Notes under the pieces: model-generated
What the model saw: only the letters and a program-made list of their open reading frames with translations
Told to the model about the DNA's origin: nothing
Databases searched by the model: none
Assembly (NCBI GenBank): GCA_050290245.1
Contig: JBNKHH010000087.1
Location: 88,755-152,754, forward strand
Direction: 5' to 3'
DNA: 64,000 nt
Source of the DNA: JBNKHH01 sp050290245
GTDB lineage: Bacteria > Pseudomonadota > Alphaproteobacteria > Rhodobacterales > Rhodobacteraceae
In this document: one piece after another, positions 41,443 to 49,554 of the stretch
Numbering within the stretch: position 1 is the stretch's first letter
Layout of the letters: each line of letters begins with the position of its first letter
Translations under genes and position numbers: made by a program

Positions 41443-42576
41443 ATGACCGCGTTGCGCGACGATATCGACCCCGAGGGACTTTTGGAATTCTCGGTGGTTT
41501 TCACCGACCGCTCGTTGAACCACATGAGTGCCGCGTTTCAGGGCGTCATGCGCGACATCTCGTCGATGCTGCGCGAGGTCTATCACGCCGATGGCGTGGC
41601 CCTGGTACCCGGAGGCGGGACCTATGCCATGGAGGCCGTGGCGCGGCAGTTGGCAGGAGGCGAGAAGGTCATGGTCGTCAGGAACGGGTTCTTCTCGTTT
41701 CGCTGGAGTCAGATTTTCGAGGCCGGTTCGATCCCTTCGGACGAGACGGTCATGATGGCGCGACGGGTTGGCAACGATCCGCAGTCGGGCTTTGCCCCTG
41801 TGCCCGTTGAGGAAGTCATCGCCCGGATCGCCGCAGAAAAGCCAGCGGTGGTTTTTGCGCCCCACGTCGAAACGGCAAGCGGGATGATCCTGCCGGATGA
41901 TTATATCAAGGCGGTGGCCGAGGCTGTTCACGGTGTCGGCGGGGTGTTCGTGCTGGATTGCATCGCGTCGGGCTGTATCTGGGTCGACATGAAGGCCCTC
42001 GGCGTGGACGTGCTGATTTCGGCTCCGCAGAAGGGATGGTCGGCGTCGCCGTCGGCCGGTCTGGTCATGTTGTCGGCGGCGGCGCTTGAGCGCGTCAAGG
42101 CGCGACAATCGTCAAGTTTTGCAATCGACCTGGGAAAGTGGCTGACGATCATGGAGGCTTATGAGGCGGGGGGGCACGCCTATCATGCGACGATGCCGAC
42201 CGACGCCCTGCGCGCCTTTCGCGATGTGATGGCTGAGACCAAGGCCATCGGCTTTGACAAGCTGAAAGAGGCGCAATGGGAACAGGGCCGCCGCGTGCGC
42301 GCGCTACTCGCCGATCGCGGTTTCCGCTCTGTCGCGGCGGAAGGCTTCGAGGCGCCTGGGGTCGTGGTTTGTTACACTGACCGGGGCGAGTTCCAGAACG
42401 GCAAGGCCTTTGCCGCCGAGGGCGCACAGATCGCTGCCGGGGTGCCGTTGATGGTCGGCGAGGGCGACGATTACAGGAGTTTCCGCATCGGTCTGTTCGG
42501 GTTGGACAAGCTGATGGACGTGGATGCGAGCGTTGCCCGGCTGGAAGGTCTGCTCGACCGGGTTCTGGCGGCATAG
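41443..42576 (+). CDS. Class V aminotransferase (alanine-glyoxylate type)
   Basis: 377 residues. PLP enzyme with VALVPGGGTYAMEAVARQL, VFAPHVETASGMILPDDY, FVLDCIASGCIWVDM and the PLP lysine in SAPQKGWSASPSAGL (Lys197). The family includes alanine-glyoxylate and serine-glyoxylate aminotransferases; the exact substrates are not clear from sequence. It has AGGAG about 7 bases before the ATG. The 297 bases before it (41146-41442) show no gene or structured element I can support. Confidence 0.85.
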   Translation: MTALRDDIDPEGLLEFSVVFTDRSLNHMSAAFQGVMRDISSMLREVYHADGVALVPGGGTYAMEAVARQLAGGEKVMVVRNGFFSFRWSQIFEAGSIPSDETVMMARRVGNDPQSGFAPVPVEEVIARIAAEKPAVVFAPHVETASGMILPDDYIKAVAEAVHGVGGVFVLDCIASGCIWVDMKALGVDVLISAPQKGWSASPSAGLVMLSAAALERVKARQSSSFAIDLGKWLTIMEAYEAGGHAYHATMPTDALRAFRDVMAETKAIGFDKLKEAQWEQGRRVRALLADRGFRSVAAEGFEAPGVVVCYTDRGEFQNGKAFAAEGAQIAAGVPLMVGEGDDYRSFRIGLFGLDKLMDVDASVARLEGLLDRVLAA

Positions 42577-42655
42577 GGATTGCGCCGACGCTGTCGTCGC
42601 GGTGAGCGCGGGTTCAGCCCCCGCGCTCCCGGAGTATTTTGAAGAAGAAAGCCCG

Positions 42656-43852
42656 TCAGCCGCCCATGCCCGCCCGCATGATCGCCTTGCGCAGGGGCGT
42701 GACGTCGTGGACGAGGCGAAGACCGAGGGTACGCAGGTCCTGGACGGGTGGCGCGTCCGAGCGGCAGATGCGATTGTAGAGGTCAATCACGCGGGCGCGG
42801 GCGTGGATATCGCGTGCGCGCCGTTTCTCGTAGGTCGCAAGCATGGCGTGTGAGCCGAGGTCTTCGGGGGTGGCGATTGCGAGATCCAGCAGCAATCCTA
42901 TGTCCTGAAGCGACGTATTGAGGCCCTGGGCGCCGATCGGAGGCAGAACGTGGGCGGCTTCGGCGACGAGGGCGGTGCGTTGTGCGGTGAGGCGCGTTGC
43001 CCGTTGGGTGACCACCGGCCAGAGGTTCACCGGCGAGATCAGTGTGAGGTCTCCGAGAAGGTGGCAGGCGCGCTCGGTCGCGGCTTTGGAAAGCGCGTCG
43101 GCATCGAGTGACTTGAGGCGCGTGGCTTCGGGACCGTCGTTCATCCAGACCACTGCCGAGGCAGGTTTGCCGTCGTGGTCGGGGAGCGGGACCAGCACGA
43201 AGGCACCCCCGGAGAGGTAGAGTTCCGTCGAGACGTTTTCATGGGGTACTTCGTGGCTAACTGCGAAGGCGAGGGCCTTTTGTCCGTAGCGTGTGACCTC
43301 GGTTTCGATTCCGGCTGCTTCGCGCAGGGGGGAGGCGCGTCCGTCGGCGGCGACGGCGAGGCGGGCCTTGATACGGCTCTGGTCGCTCAGCGTGACAAGG
43401 GCTTCGCGGTCACGGGTCAGGAGGCCGTAAAAACCGGTGCCCAAGCGAAGGTCTATGCCCGGGTGTGCCACAGCAAGGTCGGTCAGGACGCTGCGGGTCA
43501 GCCAGTTCGGCAGGTTCCAACCAAAGGCAGGCTGGCCAAGGTCAATGGACTGGAAAGCACGTTCGCTTTTCGGCTCGGGCGGGGTGCCGGCGCAATTGAT
43601 GACGCGGAGGGTTTCGAGCGGCATGGCCGCGGCATCGAGCGCGTCCCAGGCACCGAAACTTTCCAGAAGGCCGCGGGCCGGTTGCAAGAAGGCGGTGGAA
43701 CGCAGGTCGGAGCCGACGTCGCGGGAGGTCCGGGGCGGAGGGCTGGGATCGGCCAGCGCCACCTGGAACCCCGCATTGGCAAAGCCAAGGGCGGCGGAGA
43801 GTCCGGCGATGCCGGCGCCCGAAATGAAGATGTCTGTGGTTTGAGCCTGCAT
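42656..43852 (-). CDS. UbiH/VisC/Coq6-family FAD monooxygenase
   Basis: 398 residues. The FAD-binding N-terminus is DIFISGAGIAGLSAALGFAN (GxGxxG), then RLAVAADGRASPLREAAGI, and the C-terminal flavin loop is PIGAQGLNTSLQDIGLLLDL. These enzymes hydroxylate the ubiquinone ring, so a role as UbiH or UbiF is likely; which position cannot be told. The start is at 43852, giving a short lead before the nucleotide-binding strand. It follows the HAD gene by 17 bases on the same strand. Confidence 0.88.
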   Translation of the reverse strand: MQAQTTDIFISGAGIAGLSAALGFANAGFQVALADPSPPPRTSRDVGSDLRSTAFLQPARGLLESFGAWDALDAAAMPLETLRVINCAGTPPEPKSERAFQSIDLGQPAFGWNLPNWLTRSVLTDLAVAHPGIDLRLGTGFYGLLTRDREALVTLSDQSRIKARLAVAADGRASPLREAAGIETEVTRYGQKALAFAVSHEVPHENVSTELYLSGGAFVLVPLPDHDGKPASAVVWMNDGPEATRLKSLDADALSKAATERACHLLGDLTLISPVNLWPVVTQRATRLTAQRTALVAEAAHVLPPIGAQGLNTSLQDIGLLLDLAIATPEDLGSHAMLATYEKRRARDIHARARVIDLYNRICRSDAPPVQDLRTLGLRLVHDVTPLRKAIMRAGMGG

Positions 43853-43869
43853 GGGAAGTTCCGGGGCTT

Positions 43870-44514
43870 TCAGATCAGGCGCGCAAGGAAGGCAGCCAGG
43901 TTGTCGGTGTGGTGGTGGACGTGGTCGTGCACTGCCGGCTCGGCGGCAACATGGACGCAGCGCATGCCCATTGCATGCGGTTCGGCAAGGTTGCGGGCGT
44001 CGTCTTCGAACATTGCGGCGCGGCTCGGGGTGAGACCGTCCAGCGCGACGATGGCATCGAAGGCCTGGCGTTCGGGCTTTGGGTGGAAGTTGGCATGCTC
44101 GACGCCGTAGACCGCCTCGAACAGGCCGTCGAGGCCACGGGCGGCCAGCACGCGGCGGGCATAGGGTTCGGAGCCGTTGGTGTAGACAATGCACCGGCCG
44201 GGCAGGCGGGCGATGGCAGTGGTAAGGGCCTCGTCGACGCTCAGGTGATCAAGCGAAATGTCGTGGACGTGGTGCAGGTAGGGCGCGGGGTCGACGTCGT
44301 GTTCGCGCATCAGGCCCGCAAGCGTCGTGCCGTAACGCTGCCAGTAGTCATGTCGTACGGCGTTGGCCCGGTCCATAGGCAGGTTCAGTGTCTTAGCCAC
44401 CCAATCGGTCATGCGGACTTCGATCTGGTCGAATAGCCGCGCCTCGGGCGGGTAGAGGGTGTTGTCGAGGTCGAATATCCAAGTCTCGACGTGGGCGAAC
44501 TGGTCCTTGGGCAT
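43870..44514 (-). CDS. HAD-family hydrolase (pyrimidine 5'-nucleotidase type)
   Basis: 214 residues. HAD motif I is WIFDLDNTLYPPEARLFDQI, motif II is IVYTNGSEPYARRVLAARG, and the late motif is AMFEDDARNLAEP. The YPP/DQI pattern is that of the SDT1/Phm8-like pyrimidine 5'-nucleotidases. The start is uncertain between 44514 (MPKDQFAHVE) and 44541 (MPPRRYIHSM); neither has a clear ribosome-binding site. It is transcribed ahead of the UbiH-like gene and is divergent from the GntR gene. Confidence 0.85.
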   Translation of the reverse strand: MPKDQFAHVETWIFDLDNTLYPPEARLFDQIEVRMTDWVAKTLNLPMDRANAVRHDYWQRYGTTLAGLMREHDVDPAPYLHHVHDISLDHLSVDEALTTAIARLPGRCIVYTNGSEPYARRVLAARGLDGLFEAVYGVEHANFHPKPERQAFDAIVALDGLTPSRAAMFEDDARNLAEPHAMGMRCVHVAAEPAVHDHVHHHTDNLAAFLARLI

Positions 44515-44651
44515 GGAATGGATGTAGCGCCTTGGCGGCATAAGGAAAACCGTTTTGGCGGGAGGTTTGACGCGAAGGTGAAAAAGATCGGCGTTCTGCG
44601 GTTGCCACTGCCCCGGCGCTTCCCGTAACGTCGCCCGATGAAGGAGTTGAG

Positions 44652-45323
44652 ATGACCAGTGATGCGAAAAGCGGGCAGAGCGATGCCTATCAGATGATCC
44701 TGAATGCGATCGACATCGGGACCTACCGGCCGGGAGACCGGCTGGTGGAGAGCGAACTGGCCGAGCGATTTGGAGTCTCGCGCACACCGATCCGTGAAGC
44801 CTTGCAGCGGCTGGAGACACAGTCGCTTTTGGCGCGGGACGGGCGGTCATTGGTGGTGGCGACGCTGGATCACAACCAGTTGGCCGAGTTGTACGTCGTG
44901 CGTTCAGAGCTGGAGGCTCTGGCGGCCCGGCTGGCGGCGCAGCACGCGACTGAAGAGGAAATCCATTTCCTTAAGGAAATGGTCGAAGAGGATCGCGGGC
45001 GGATCGCCGACCCGGCGGCCCTGGCGCGCACCAACCGGCGGTTTCATCGGCAGGTGCACTTGGCATCGCACAACCGGTTCCTGGTTCAGCAGTTGGACCT
45101 TGTCTATCGTTCGATGGCGCTGATGGCGACGACCTCGCTGGCGGCCAAGGGACGCTCCGAGGTGGCAGTGGCCGAACATGCCGCCGTTGTCGATGCGATT
45201 GCGGCCCACGATGGCCCGCGCGCCTATGCCGAGTTGAAGGGCCACATCAGCCGCGCCTTCCAAGCCCGTCTCAGGCAGGACGCAGAAGACGCCGCCAGGA
45301 GGGATGTTCCAATCGCCGAGTAA
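44652..45323 (+). CDS. GntR-family transcriptional regulator (FCD domain)
   Basis: 223 residues. The winged helix-turn-helix is ERFGVSRTPIREALQRLETQ at about residues 39-58. The FadR-type C-terminal ligand domain follows, with LYVVRSELEALAARLAAQ and metal-type histidines in RRFHRQVHLASHN and AEHAAVVDAIAAHD. The effector is unknown. Its 3' end overlaps the convergent glycosyltransferase gene by 53 bases. AGGAG stands about 8 bases before the ATG. Confidence 0.9.
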   Translation: MTSDAKSGQSDAYQMILNAIDIGTYRPGDRLVESELAERFGVSRTPIREALQRLETQSLLARDGRSLVVATLDHNQLAELYVVRSELEALAARLAAQHATEEEIHFLKEMVEEDRGRIADPAALARTNRRFHRQVHLASHNRFLVQQLDLVYRSMALMATTSLAAKGRSEVAVAEHAAVVDAIAAHDGPRAYAELKGHISRAFQARLRQDAEDAARRDVPIAE

Positions 45324-47037
45324 GGGGAAGTCTGCCGTGATCCGTCTTGTCCCAGTAGAAGGGACGCGTGATCAACTCGGCAAATCCTTTCCACGAGGCG
45401 ACGGCCGCAAGTGGGAAATAGAAGTGCATCATCGGCACCCATTTTATCAACCACGCGCGTCTTGGAGTTGCGACCGAAATTGCGGCGATGGCGATCGTGG
45501 CAATCTCGGCCAGGAAAAACATGCCGGCGATCGTGTAGATGACCCAAGTGGGCGCAAAAGCGGTCAGCGGGTGCGGCAGGCCGAACAGGATCAGCCAGAA
45601 CGACCAGAGAAGCGGCGCCAGGATGAATTGGCTGAGAGTTCCAAGGAACAGGATCTGAACCCCAAGAAAGCGCTTTGGCCCAAGATCACCCAATAGGCTG
45701 AGCGGATCGCGCATGTGTACGCACCAGGTCACGCAATAGCCCTTGATCCAGCGCGAACGTTGGCGAATCCAGGGGCGGATGGCGGCCGTTGCCTCTTCCT
45801 CGGTCACGGTCGGAACGAATTCACAGCGGTAGCCATGCCGCGCGAGCCGCAGGCCGAGGTCGGCATCCTCGGTCACGTTGTGAGCATCCCAGCGACCCAG
45901 ATCCTCAAGCGCCCGACGGCGGAAAAAGACTGTTGTGCCGCCAAGGGGAATGACCATGCCAAGCCGCACAAGCCCCGGCAGGACGAGTCGGAACCAGGTT
46001 GCATAATCGATGGCGAAACAGCGGGTCAGCCAGCTTTGACTCGGGTTGTAGAAATCAAGAACCCCTTGCAGGCAAGCCACGTTGGGGCCTGCGCGGTTAA
46101 AGGCGGCGGCAACCTTCAGCAATTGGTCGGTCGCAGGGCGATCCTCGGCATCATAGATCCCTATGATGTCGCCGCGCGTGAAATCCAGCGCATAATTCAT
46201 CGCCCTTGGCTTGGTCTGGAGATCGCCCGAGGGCACCTCGACGATACGCATCCAGTCGGGCAATTCGGCGCTGTTCAGGGCGGCGCGCGTTTTTTGGTCG
46301 CCTGCTTCGAGGATCAGGCAGGCTTCGAGCCGATCCTTTGGATAGTCGAGGCGGCCAAGCCGCCGGACAAGCCGTCCGGCGATGTCGGTTTCGTCGAACA
46401 GGGGCACGAGGAGAGACACCGCCGGCAGATCATCGACGGATCGCCACAACGGACGTCGGCTGCTCCATGTCCGGCCCAGCCTGCGGGCGTGGCGGAATTC
46501 GACGGCGGCCGCCACGGTACGAAGCGCCGTGACCGTCACAAGGGTCAGCGCCGCCCAGAGAGTACCAAGGGCCACCAGCGTACGAGGCCAAAGAACACCG
46601 GTCGCCGCCACCAGCCCAATCAACAGCAGCGCCACCAGCGCGGCATCGCGGCCCGACCATTCCCTGCAACTCTCGCTTGTCGGCGTGCGCCTTTCGGCCC
46701 TCTTGGCAAGGTAGGGCGCGCGCAGGCGCAGGATTTCATCCTCGATGGCGCGGGCGGGCTTCAGGCGGCAGATGACCGGGCCGAGCCGGCTGGCCAATCC
46801 GGGACGCAATCGCATGAAGGTTTGGGCATCGGGGCAAGCGACGGGCGTAACGGCGCCAGCAGGTTCGAGGGGGAGGACCTTGTGATAGAGGGCGGTTTCC
46901 CAGCCGATCCGATCGAGCCCCCGCGCATCCGACCGCCCGGCAACCGAAATGACCCGGCTGACATTCGGCCGCAGGTCGAAATCCGCCCGGTGTGATGGCC
47001 GGAGAAGGATCGGGGGCGTGGATTCGAACGTGAGCAC
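45271..47037 (-). CDS. Membrane glycosyltransferase family 2 with MshEN-like N-terminal domain
   Basis: 588 residues from a GTG start that is not certain. Residues about 40-115 (LDRIGWETALYHKVLPLEPA to EILRLRAPYLAKRAE) resemble the MshEN/T2SSE_N domain, some members of which bind c-di-GMP. Two helices follow, then a processive GT2 domain: VSLLVPLFDETDIAG, DDE-type acidic sites in GIYDAEDRP and TEDADLGLRLARHG, and QRSRWIKGY (QxxRW). C-terminal helices complete a polysaccharide synthase-like protein, comparable to NfrB-type enzymes. The polymer is unknown. The tail overlaps the GntR gene. Confidence 0.82.
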   Translation of the reverse strand: MLTFESTPPILLRPSHRADFDLRPNVSRVISVAGRSDARGLDRIGWETALYHKVLPLEPAGAVTPVACPDAQTFMRLRPGLASRLGPVICRLKPARAIEDEILRLRAPYLAKRAERRTPTSESCREWSGRDAALVALLLIGLVAATGVLWPRTLVALGTLWAALTLVTVTALRTVAAAVEFRHARRLGRTWSSRRPLWRSVDDLPAVSLLVPLFDETDIAGRLVRRLGRLDYPKDRLEACLILEAGDQKTRAALNSAELPDWMRIVEVPSGDLQTKPRAMNYALDFTRGDIIGIYDAEDRPATDQLLKVAAAFNRAGPNVACLQGVLDFYNPSQSWLTRCFAIDYATWFRLVLPGLVRLGMVIPLGGTTVFFRRRALEDLGRWDAHNVTEDADLGLRLARHGYRCEFVPTVTEEEATAAIRPWIRQRSRWIKGYCVTWCVHMRDPLSLLGDLGPKRFLGVQILFLGTLSQFILAPLLWSFWLILFGLPHPLTAFAPTWVIYTIAGMFFLAEIATIAIAAISVATPRRAWLIKWVPMMHFYFPLAAVASWKGFAELITRPFYWDKTDHGRLPLTRRLEHPSWRRLLRPA

Positions 47038-47178
47038 GGGATGAGCACCGAATGCAGATCAACTGCCGCCATCCATCGCATCTCATGGTTAAGCGGCAAT
47101 TAAGGCAATTCGACAATAATTGCTAATATATTTTAAGGATTTGCCCCTTCAGAGAGTCAAATCCATGCGCCTATGCGC

Positions 47179-48342
47179 CTATGCGCTGATGGTGCGGTCG
47201 TCCATAGCCTGCGCAAAACGTTCGAACAGGTACATGCTGTCGATCGGACCGGGGCTGGCTTCGGGGTGATACTGGACCGAGAAAACCGGGCGGTCCAACA
47301 TGCGGATGCCACAGTTTGAGCCATCAAAGAGGGAAACGTGGGTCTCCTTGACGCCGGCAGGCAGGGTCTGGCTGTCGACGGTAAAGCCGTGGTTCATCGA
47401 GGTGATCTCGACCTTGCCGGTCTCGAGGTCCTTGACCGGGTGGTTCGCGCCGTGGTGACCGTGGTTCATCTTGATGGTCTTTGCGCCGAGAGCGAGCGCC
47501 AGCATCTGGTGTCCAAGGCAGATGCCAAAGATCGGCATGTCGGACTTTTCCATCACTTCTTGAATCATCGGCACAGCGTATTCGCCGGTGGCCGCCGGGT
47601 CACCGGGGCCGTTCGACAGGAACAGGCCATCGGGCGATTGTGCCAGCACGTCTTCGGCCGTGGCTGTGGCGGGGAGAACGGTCACGTCGCATCCGGCACT
47701 GGCGAGGCAACGCAGGATGTTGCGTTTGGCGCCATAGTCGATGGCGACGACCCTGAACTTGGGGTTTTCCTGGCGACCAAACCCGTCGGGCCAGGCCCAT
47801 CGAGTTTCATCCCAGCGATAGGATTGGGCGCAAGTGACAGTTTTGGCGAGGTCGAGCCCGACAAGACCTTTGAAGCTGCGCGCGGCGGCGACCAAGGCTT
47901 CGATGTCGAAATTGCCCTCGGGGTCGTGGGATAGCGCGACGTGAGGTGACCCCTGGTGCCGGATAGCGCGGGTCAGGCGGCGCGTGTCGATACCACCGAT
48001 TCCGATCCGGCCCTTGCGTGCGAGCCAAGACGACAGGTTCTCGGCAGCGCGCCAGTTCGATGGTTCGGTCGGGTCCCATTTTACGACCAGGCCCTCGGCA
48101 ACCGGTTCACCGGTCTCGTCATCCTCGGGATTGACGCCGACATTTCCGACGTGCGGGAAGGTGAATGTTACGATCTGTCCCGCATAGGACGGGTCCGTCG
48201 TGATCTCCTGGTAGCCCGTCATTGCCGTGTTGAAGCAGAGTTCGGCGACCTTCTGGCCGGTGCTGCCAAATCCGTGGCCGAAGAATACCGTTCCGTCCGC
48301 GAGGGCAAGACAGGCTGTTGGCTTTGCTGTAGCGTTCGGCAT
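47179..48342 (-). CDS. carA: Carbamoyl-phosphate synthase small subunit
   Basis: 387 residues. The N-terminal domain has LALADGTVFFGHGFGSTG and NTAMTGYQEITTDPSYAGQI. The glutaminase domain has DGLFLSNGPGDPAATGEY and the nucleophile in PIFGICLGHQMLALALGAK, then VQYHPEASPGP. It supplies ammonia from glutamine to CarB (not in the window). The start is at 48342 (MPNATAKPT). An 8-base unit ATGCGCCT is repeated almost three times across its stop codon (47165-47186). Confidence 0.96.
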   Translation of the reverse strand: MPNATAKPTACLALADGTVFFGHGFGSTGQKVAELCFNTAMTGYQEITTDPSYAGQIVTFTFPHVGNVGVNPEDDETGEPVAEGLVVKWDPTEPSNWRAAENLSSWLARKGRIGIGGIDTRRLTRAIRHQGSPHVALSHDPEGNFDIEALVAAARSFKGLVGLDLAKTVTCAQSYRWDETRWAWPDGFGRQENPKFRVVAIDYGAKRNILRCLASAGCDVTVLPATATAEDVLAQSPDGLFLSNGPGDPAATGEYAVPMIQEVMEKSDMPIFGICLGHQMLALALGAKTIKMNHGHHGANHPVKDLETGKVEITSMNHGFTVDSQTLPAGVKETHVSLFDGSNCGIRMLDRPVFSVQYHPEASPGPIDSMYLFERFAQAMDDRTISA

Positions 48343-48521
48343 CCGTCTCATCCTGTTCTGTCGGTAAACGGTCGAGGGTGTACGCGCTGCGCCGGGATGC
48401 GTCAAGGGAGGAGCAAAAATACCAAACGCCGAAAAATCAAACAGTTAGCGTATCTGCCAGTGGTTGCGGGGCCGGACCGGCTGCGTTAAGGTCGCGACTC
48501 TCCAAACCGGGATGAGGACAC

Positions 48522-48980
48522 ATGGGGCTTAGAGATCAGATCAGTGACGCGCTGAAGCAGGCGATGCGGGACAAGGCGGCCGTTCGTCTGTCCACGCTGA
48601 GGCTTATCATGGCTGCGATCAAGGACCGCGACATATCCCACCGGGGCGAGGGTGGCGATGACGGCGTGACGGACGATGAGATTCTTCAAATCCTGGGCAA
48701 GATGGTGAAACAGCGCCAAGAATCGGCGCGCGCCTATGAGGAGGGCGGCCGCCTGGAACTGGCCGAGAACGAACGGTCGGAAATCACCATCATCGAGGAA
48801 TTTCTGCCCCGCCAACTGGACGAGGCCGAGACTGCCGCAGCCATTGATGTGGCCATCGCCGAGACCGGCGCCAGTTCGATCCGCGACATGGGCAAGGTCA
48901 TGGGGGCGCTGAAATCGCGCTATACCGGGCAGATGGATTTCGGCACGGTCGGACCTGCGGTGAAGGCCAAGCTGGCCTGA
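48522..48980 (+). CDS. GatB/YqeY-domain protein
   Basis: 152 residues. The helical YqeY fold shows in LRDQISDALKQAMRDKAAVR, LRLIMAAIKDRDI, ENERSEITIIEEFLPRQL and the C-terminal DMGKVMGALKSRYTGQMDFG, the tail shared with GatB. A role in tRNA-dependent amidation is proposed for the family but not shown. It is divergent from carA (179-base gap). Confidence 0.92.
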   Translation: MGLRDQISDALKQAMRDKAAVRLSTLRLIMAAIKDRDISHRGEGGDDGVTDDEILQILGKMVKQRQESARAYEEGGRLELAENERSEITIIEEFLPRQLDEAETAAAIDVAIAETGASSIRDMGKVMGALKSRYTGQMDFGTVGPAVKAKLA

Positions 48981-49017
48981 TCTGCGAAGATCGGTGCAGC
49001 GCCGAAAGGGCGGTCCC

Positions 49018-49494
49018 TCAGTCGGGACGGATCAAGCGCCGAAGGTCGTCGTATAGGTCCTGGCGCTCCTCGGGCGTCAGGAAAGTTCCCAATTCGACTT
49101 CGCGGCCCGCGCCTTTCAGGGTCAGATAGTTCTCCACAGGACCGTTTGGGGTCAGATGAACGGTGGTCCAATAAGGATTGGCTTCCCAATCGAGGGGCGC
49201 ACCATCGGCAGGCACGTGGATCAGCCTCAGCTTTTGGCGCTCAAGGGTGAGCACTTCGTGCAACGAGCGGTGGCGGCGATTGGTCATGATCGCGTGCCAG
49301 ACAGCCCAGACGGCCAGGACGAGAAAGATCAGCAGGATCCATATGACAGGCGAGCCCAGCACTGCCAAGAGCGGCATGGCCAGGAGTGCCGCCGTCAGGC
49401 CGATGAACCAGGCAAATCCCGGCGCGGTCATGGACTGGTGCGCCCAGAGCGTCAGGGTTTTGCAGTCGGGTTCGTCTGACCAGCGGTACGGCAT
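49018..49494 (-). CDS. DUF2244 membrane protein
   Basis: 158 residues. Two adjacent membrane helices (FAWFIGLTAALLAMPLLAVL and VIWILLIFLVLAVWAVWHAI) are followed by a cytoplasmic part with VLTLERQKLRLIHV, WEANPYWTTVHL and GREVELGTFLTPEERQDLYD, characteristic of DUF2244. Function unknown; members are often near respiratory oxidase genes, and ctaD is 2 kb away here. It is convergent with the YqeY gene. Confidence 0.85.
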   Translation of the reverse strand: MPYRWSDEPDCKTLTLWAHQSMTAPGFAWFIGLTAALLAMPLLAVLGSPVIWILLIFLVLAVWAVWHAIMTNRRHRSLHEVLTLERQKLRLIHVPADGAPLDWEANPYWTTVHLTPNGPVENYLTLKGAGREVELGTFLTPEERQDLYDDLRRLIRPD

Positions 49495-49554
49495 GCCAAT
49501 AATCTAAGGAGACACTGGCATTCCACCAGAGCACGGATTGTCTCACCCGGCGCC

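Noticed and set aside
47179..48342. carA without carB as a sign of gene loss
   Set aside because: In alphaproteobacteria carA and carB are commonly apart, so nothing unusual is implied.
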